Part shown: positions 5,904-9,385 of the stretch, one piece after another
Layout of the letters: every line of letters starts with the position of its first letter
How positions within the stretch are numbered: position 1 is the first letter of the stretch
Origin: PS1 clade bacterium
GTDB lineage: Bacteria; Pseudomonadota; Alphaproteobacteria; RS24
Assembly: GCA_016779015.1 (NCBI GenBank)
Contig: JADHOK010000048.1
Span: 1 to 9,385 of the forward strand
Direction of reading: 5' to 3'
Length of the DNA: 9,385 bases
Made by a program: the position numbers and the translations under genes
Notes under the pieces: model-generated
Told to the model about the DNA's origin: nothing
The model's database searches: none
The model's input: the letters and a program-made list of their open reading frames with translations, nothing else

Positions 5904-7379
5904 ATGGTGCTGTCGCCGCGATTGCAGCTGTCACAAACGCAAAAGCTGATGATGAACCCGCAAATGCGGCAAGCCATCGAGCTGTTGCAGCTGACCAATG
6001 TGCAATTGGTCGATATGCTGAAGCGCGAAATGGAGCAGAACCCGTTTCTGGCTTTCGACGCCGACCATTTTCGCGATGCCGGTCACACCACCGCCGCCGA
6101 TGAGGGGCCGCGCGCGGTGACGATTGACGGCACGAGCGGCGTCGGCCTGTCCGACAAAGTAGAGGCGGTGCGGGTCGATTTCGCGCTTCAGCATATCGGG
6201 GGCGGCGAGGGTGGCGACATAACCGCCATGCTGGAAAACCGTGCCGCCGATGAGGGCGGTTTGAACGGGCATATTCTGCACCAAATCGGCGAAGAGATTG
6301 CCGACCGCGAGGTCGCCGCGCTGGCGGTTGAATTGACCGGCTGGCTCGATGAGGACGGCTATTTGCGCGAGGGCGATGACGAGGTTTGCCAAACCATCGG
6401 CGTCGAGGCCGCTGTGCTGCGCGAAACGCTGGCGCAGGTGCAGGCTTTCACACCGGCGGGCGTGTTTGCGCGCAATCTGGCTGATTGCCTACGCTTACAA
6501 TTACAGGCGGCGGGCAACTGGACACCGACCTATCAGGCGCTGCTCGACAATCTCGATGTATTGGGACGCGGCGATATGGCGGCGCTGGCTGAGGCCATGG
6601 GGGTGGCGGCTGATGCCCTGCCGCCTTACTTGCAAACCATTCGCGGGCTCGACCCACGCCCCGCCGCCGCCTATGACACGGCGACAACGACGCTTGCCCA
6701 GCCTGACGTTATTGTGCTTGAGGGCAATGCCGGTTGGCAGGCTTATTTGAACGAGGACAGCCTGCCCAGCGTGTTGGTGCTGGAGCGCGATTGGGAGGAA
6801 ATGGCGGCGCGCAAAATCACCAATGAAGAGCGTAATTTTATGAAAGCCAATGTGCAATCGGCGCGCTGGCTGAAAAAGGCAACCCAGCAACGCGCCGCCA
6901 CCATGCTGCGCGTGGCGCGGGCTATTGTGGCGCGCCAACAGGCGTTTTTCAGCCGCGGTCTGGCAGCGTTGGAGCCGATGGGATTGCGCGATATTGCCGA
7001 GGATATCGAGATGCACGAAAGCACCGTCAGTCGTTCAGTGGCCGGTAAGCTGGTGCAAACCGCTAATGGTCAATTTGGATTGAATGATTTGTTTTCCGTC
7101 GCTGTGGGCGCACAGGGCGCACCGGGCGGGGCGGGCGCAAGCGGCGGCAATACCAAAATCGTTTCCGCGCAGGCGGTGAAGGCGCATGTCGCCGCTATGG
7201 TGGCTGCGGAAGACGCGCTCACTGGCGTTTTGTCTGACGACGCGCTGGTGGCGCTGCTGGCCGAAAAGGGCATTGTGGTGGCGCGGCGCACTGTCGCCAA
7301 ATATCGCGGCGCGCTCAATATCGCGTCCTCGGCGCAACGCCGCCGAGCCGCAAAAATTGCAGGCGCGGCGCGGGGTTGA
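5904..7379 (+). CDS. rpoN: RNA polymerase sigma-54 factor RpoN
   Basis: This 491-residue alternative sigma factor recognises -24/-12 promoters and needs an ATP-hydrolysing enhancer-binding activator to open DNA. Region I, which the activator contacts, is at about 5-50 (QKLMMNPQMRQAIELLQLTN, then EMEQNPFL). An acidic region II follows at about 50-125. The core-binding domain spans about 125-300. The helix-turn-helix is at about 361-382 (LRDIAEDIEMHESTVSRSVAGK). The RpoN box ARRTVAKYRG is at 460-469, matching ARRTVAKYR with Gly in the last place. A Gly/Ala-rich linker at about 401-415 (VGAQGAPGGAGASGG) precedes the final domain. The ATG has a good AAAGGA. In many proteobacteria rpoN lies with lptB, hpf and ptsN. 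None is next to it here: mnmA is upstream and a tRNA gene follows. Confidence 0.95.
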   Translation: MVLSPRLQLSQTQKLMMNPQMRQAIELLQLTNVQLVDMLKREMEQNPFLAFDADHFRDAGHTTAADEGPRAVTIDGTSGVGLSDKVEAVRVDFALQHIGGGEGGDITAMLENRAADEGGLNGHILHQIGEEIADREVAALAVELTGWLDEDGYLREGDDEVCQTIGVEAAVLRETLAQVQAFTPAGVFARNLADCLRLQLQAAGNWTPTYQALLDNLDVLGRGDMAALAEAMGVAADALPPYLQTIRGLDPRPAAAYDTATTTLAQPDVIVLEGNAGWQAYLNEDSLPSVLVLERDWEEMAARKITNEERNFMKANVQSARWLKKATQQRAATMLRVARAIVARQQAFFSRGLAALEPMGLRDIAEDIEMHESTVSRSVAGKLVQTANGQFGLNDLFSVAVGAQGAPGGAGASGGNTKIVSAQAVKAHVAAMVAAEDALTGVLSDDALVALLAEKGIVVARRTVAKYRGALNIASSAQRRRAAKIAGAARG

Positions 7380-7394
7380 GGCGCAAAACGACAA

Positions 7395-7423
7395 TTGCCA
7401 GTGCCGGTCTTTTGGTCTATATC
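7395..7423 (+). promoter_or_regulatory. Promoter of tRNA-Met
   Basis: TTGCCA (7395-7400) and TATATC (7418-7423) are separated by an ideal 17 bases and stand 16 bases before the tRNA 5' end. Transcription would start near 7430, leaving a short leader for RNase P to remove. It also could drive the helicase gene by read-through. Confidence 0.6.
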
Positions 7424-7439
7424 ATCCGCAGCTTTGTAA

Positions 7440-7516
7440 GGCGGAGTAGCTCAGCTGGTTAGAGCAGCGGAATCATAATCCGCGTGTCGGGGGTTCGAGT
7501 CCCTCCTCCGCTACCA
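7440..7516 (+). tRNA. tRNA-Met (anticodon CAU), elongator type
   Basis: I folded a full cloverleaf of 77 bases. The acceptor GGCGGAG pairs with CTCCGCT, with a G1-U72 wobble. The D arm is GCTC/GAGC, and the anticodon stem GCGGA/TCCGC encloses loop ATCATAA with CAT at 34-36. The variable loop is GTGTC, the T stem GGGGG/CCCTC has loop TTCGAGT, the discriminator is A, and CCA is encoded at 7514-7516. It lacks the three G-C pairs in the anticodon stem and the mismatched first acceptor pair of initiator tRNA, so it is not tRNA-fMet. A lysidine-modified tRNA-Ile2 also reads CAU, but the body resembles alphaproteobacterial elongator Met. Confidence 0.93.
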
Positions 7517-7530
7517 ATTTTTCGAAATTG
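7515..7530 (+). other. UUCG-tetraloop hairpin at the tRNA 3' end
   Basis: CAATTT (7515-7520) and AAATTG (7525-7530) form a six-pair stem closed by TTCG. The stem begins with the last two bases of the tRNA CCA. No T-run follows directly (CTATTTCC), so it is probably not a strong terminator. It could mark a processing site between the tRNA and the helicase message. Confidence 0.35.
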
Positions 7531-7585
7531 CTATTTCCTCATTTGCGGTCGGCATTTTCTAACGACTCGAAGACAGGATTTTTTT

Positions 7586-8995
7586 ATGTCAAAATTTGCC
7601 CAGCTCGGGCTGTCCAGCCAACTTACCAAAGCCGTTGAAAAAAGCGGTTATGACGCGCCGACACCGATTCAACAGCAGGTCATTCCGCTGATGTTGAAAG
7701 GCGAAGATATTGTCGGCATCGCGCAAACCGGCACCGGCAAAACGGCCGCTTTTGTGCTGCCGATATTGGAACGCCTGAAGGCCAACCAGCACAAAGCCAA
7801 GCCGAAACATTGCGGCACGCTCATCATCGTGCCGACGCGCGAGCTGGCCAAACAGATCGATGATAATATCGAGAAATATGCGACGCATATTTATCACCAA
7901 CGCGCTTGTGTGGTTGGTGGGGTTAAATATCCCAAGCAGATTAAACGCCTAAATCAGGGGTTGGATATTCTTGTTGCGACGCCGGGGCGGCTTGAAGACC
8001 ATTTGAAATCGGGCAATTTATCGCTGGCCCATACCGAGACGTTGATCCTCGACGAGGCCGATCAAATGCTCGATTTGGGTTTCTTTCCGGCTATTCGGCG
8101 TATCGCCAAGCAGACGCCGCGAACGCGTCAGACGGTTCTGTTATCGGCCACCATGCCGAAACCGATACGCCAGTTAGCCGCTGAATTGCTCGACAATCCG
8201 CGCGACGTGGCTGTCGCCCCGCAAGCGACGCCGGTCGAGCGCATTGAGCAGGCTGTGATGCTGATGGAAAAGTCGGAAAAGCGCCCGTTTTTGCGCGAGG
8301 CTTTGGAAAACCAATTTCGCACGATTGTCTTTACCCGCACCAAGCACGGGGCCGACCAATTAGTGAAATATCTTTCCAAGCAGGGGGTCGCCGCTTCGGC
8401 CATCCACGGCAATAAGAGCCAGAACCAGCGCCAACGTTCGTTGGAAGCCTTTCGCAAAGGCGATGAGAATATTTTGGTGGCGACTGATATCGCGGCCCGC
8501 GGCATCGATATTCCCGATGTCTCGCTGGTGGTTAATTATGATGTGCCGACGACACCGGAAGCTTATGTGCACCGCATTGGGCGCACCGCGCGTGCCGGTC
8601 GCGAGGGGCGGGCGATTACGCTTTGTTCACCGGAAGAGCAGAAACTTTTGCGCGATGTTGAAAAGCTCATCAAGATCAAATTGCCGGTTGAAAATGTCAA
8701 AGCCGGCGGCATCGATGAAGACGCCTACGACCCGATGCGGGCGGCTGCAAAACCTGTCAAAAAGACATCCGACGGGCACGGCGCGCGAACAGACAAAGCG
8801 CCGCGGGGAAAACGCAGCGACGCTTTTACTGATAAGCGCAAACCAAAAAGAGCCAAGCCGCACCGCAAGGGCGGGCCGCGCAATGGCGAAAAAACCGAGG
8901 CGCGCGACGCTACCGGCCAGCGCAAAAAACGCGGTAATAAAAATCCGCCGCGTGGCCCGGCGCGCAATCGCAATCGCAATCGCGCCGCGCGGTAG
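7586..8995 (+). CDS. DEAD-box ATP-dependent RNA helicase, RhlE-like, with basic C-terminal tail
   Basis: This 469-residue protein unwinds short RNA duplexes using ATP. It probably acts in ribosome assembly, RNA decay or cold adaptation. Motifs in order: Q motif GYDAPTPIQ (21-29), I AQTGTGKT (46-53), Ia PTRELAKQ (83-90), Ib TPGR (132-135), II DEAD (156-159), III SAT (187-189), IV IVFTRTKHG (247-255), V ATDIAARGIDIPD (299-311) and VI YVHRIGRTARAGREG (327-341). All catalytic residues are present. From about 385 to the end the tail is disordered-looking and rich in Lys, Arg and Gly, ending in NRNRNR, and probably adds RNA binding. The ATG at 7586 has AGGA at 7575-7578. A GTG at 7484 would start inside the tRNA gene and is rejected. 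The subgroup (RhlE versus other) is inferred. Confidence 0.93.
   Translation: MSKFAQLGLSSQLTKAVEKSGYDAPTPIQQQVIPLMLKGEDIVGIAQTGTGKTAAFVLPILERLKANQHKAKPKHCGTLIIVPTRELAKQIDDNIEKYATHIYHQRACVVGGVKYPKQIKRLNQGLDILVATPGRLEDHLKSGNLSLAHTETLILDEADQMLDLGFFPAIRRIAKQTPRTRQTVLLSATMPKPIRQLAAELLDNPRDVAVAPQATPVERIEQAVMLMEKSEKRPFLREALENQFRTIVFTRTKHGADQLVKYLSKQGVAASAIHGNKSQNQRQRSLEAFRKGDENILVATDIAARGIDIPDVSLVVNYDVPTTPEAYVHRIGRTARAGREGRAITLCSPEEQKLLRDVEKLIKIKLPVENVKAGGIDEDAYDPMRAAAKPVKKTSDGHGARTDKAPRGKRSDAFTDKRKPKRAKPHRKGGPRNGEKTEARDATGQRKKRGNKNPPRGPARNRNRNRAAR
8964..8985 (+). repeat. CGCAAT hexamer repeat in the helicase tail
   Basis: Three to four tandem CGCAAT units encode the Asn-Arg repeats just before the helicase stop. 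Because the unit is six bases, slippage would add or remove Asn-Arg pairs without changing frame. Confidence 0.6.
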
Positions 8996-8996
8996 C

Positions 8997-9137
8997 AGCA
9001 CATTCAGCTTCCCCGTTTATACTTTAGACCGCTCTCAGCTCAATGCGAGTGTGAGTTACGACATTAATGACAACTTCGCTATTGGGGTTGAGGCTGTGAA
9101 CTTGACCAAAGAAGATATCCGTCTCCAATTACCGTGA
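8997..9137 (+). pseudogene. Remnant of a TonB-dependent receptor C-terminus
   Basis: One reading frame from 8997 to the TGA at 9135-9137 encodes FPVYTLDRSQLNASVSYD, then INDNFAIGVEAVNLTKEDIR. This resembles the penultimate strands of outer-membrane TonB-dependent receptors (pattern SYDINDNF...EAxNLTDEDIR). A complete receptor has 700-1000 residues, and the frame should go on about 30-40 residues to a final aromatic residue. Here it stops after LQLP and nothing upstream belongs to a receptor: the bases before 8996 are the helicase. The stretch is visibly richer in A and T than its neighbours. There is no start codon or ribosome site. I read it as a decayed or translocated 3' fragment, though chance likeness over about 45 residues cannot be excluded. 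Confidence 0.55.
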
Positions 9138-9154
9138 ATACCAGGCGCTTATTT

Positions 9155-9385
9155 TCAAACCAGTCCTTTTTCAACCAACTGGTTAGCGGTTTCGATCAGG
9201 CTGTCGCCCGCATTGCGCGGTTTCCAACCAAGCGTGTTGCGGGCTTTATCGCTCGGAGTAAAATTTTCCCGACCGACAAAGCTGCCCAATTGCTTCAGTT
9301 CGGGGTTGAACAGGCCAAGCAGTTTAACCACCCAATTCGGCAGGACGCGGCTCGGCGCTTTGTCAAAACCGGCATCCCGCATGAG
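9155..9385 (-). CDS. C-terminal part of an NAD-dependent epimerase/dehydratase (extended SDR), cut by window edge
   Basis: Seventy-six codons run from the right edge to a TGA at 9157-9155. The sequence LPNWVVKLLGLFNPELKQLG, then FTPSDKARNTLGWKPRNAGDSLIETA, is the usual C-terminal end of extended short-chain dehydrogenases of the dihydroflavonol-reductase or epimerase type. In these, the 'ARxxLGWKPR' segment precedes the last helix. The Rossmann domain with the NAD(P) motif and the YxxxK active site would lie outside the window, so substrate and activity cannot be judged. An ATG at 9382 is internal, not the start. It converges on the receptor remnant, 17 bases away. Confidence 0.75.
   Translation of the reverse strand, partial: LMRDAGFDKAPSRVLPNWVVKLLGLFNPELKQLGSFVGRENFTPSDKARNTLGWKPRNAGDSLIETANQLVEKGLV

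Noticed and set aside
5563..5949. 128-codon frame spanning the mnmA-rpoN gap
   Set aside because: It begins inside mnmA out of frame, runs through hairpins and T-tracts, and its composition is not protein-like. There is no ribosome site.
7440..7516. Initiator tRNA-fMet
   Set aside because: The first acceptor pair is G-U rather than a C-A mismatch, and the anticodon stem lacks the three consecutive G-C pairs of initiators.
7484..7585. GTG start of the helicase inside the tRNA gene
   Set aside because: The extra residues are encoded by the tRNA body. The ATG at 7586 has AGGA and starts the normal family N-terminus.
1..9385. CRISPR array, insertion sequence, prophage, defence or biosynthetic cluster
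   Set aside because: I saw no spaced repeats, transposase or integrase frames, terminal inverted repeats, or marker genes of such systems. The window is mainly core genes.

Overview
The window reads as chromosomal DNA of an alphaproteobacterium. The evidence is a CtrA-type cell-cycle regulator, a DUF1134/EipA periplasmic protein, a small membrane protein beside an RluD-like synthase in a style seen in this class, an elongator tRNA-Met with an encoded CCA end, and a TonB-dependent-receptor remnant. The order cannot be fixed from the sequence alone. Almost all genes are housekeeping or core regulatory. I see no prophage, transposase, CRISPR array, defence island or biosynthetic cluster.

Layout. 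(1) 1-824, minus: an RluD-like 23S rRNA pseudouridine synthase, cut by the left edge. It is divergent from a single-pass membrane protein (823-1197, plus), and the two ATG codons overlap in one CATG. A membrane-anchored alpha/beta hydrolase follows (1212-2144, plus). (2) 2141-4338, minus: a co-oriented run transcribed ctrA-like, then cysQ, then eipA. It meets the hydrolase tail-to-tail, with the two stop codons sharing TTAG. (3) About 4339-4532 is a divergent regulatory region holding three TTAA half-sites, a long inverted repeat and a promoter that seems to give mnmA an almost leaderless mRNA. (4) 4533-5687, plus: mnmA. A 216-bp structured, T-rich gap follows, then rpoN (sigma-54, 5904-7379), a tRNA-Met(CAU) at 7440-7516 with a clear promoter, and a DEAD-box RNA helicase with a basic tail (7586-8995). 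(5) 8996-9385: a short, relatively AT-rich remnant of a TonB-dependent receptor C-terminus, then the C-terminal end of an extended-SDR NAD-dependent epimerase/dehydratase on the minus strand, cut by the right edge.

How the genes relate. Several products act on RNA: RluD on rRNA, MnmA on the tRNA wobble position, tRNA-Met itself, and the helicase. The minus-strand run places a CtrA-family regulator upstream of eipA, whose Brucella homologue is reported to be directly activated by CtrA. The most noteworthy observation is the start of the ctrA-like gene. The only in-frame codon with a well-placed Shine-Dalgarno and the conserved N-terminus is ATT, and starting there puts the phospho-acceptor at Asp51, as in Caulobacter CtrA.
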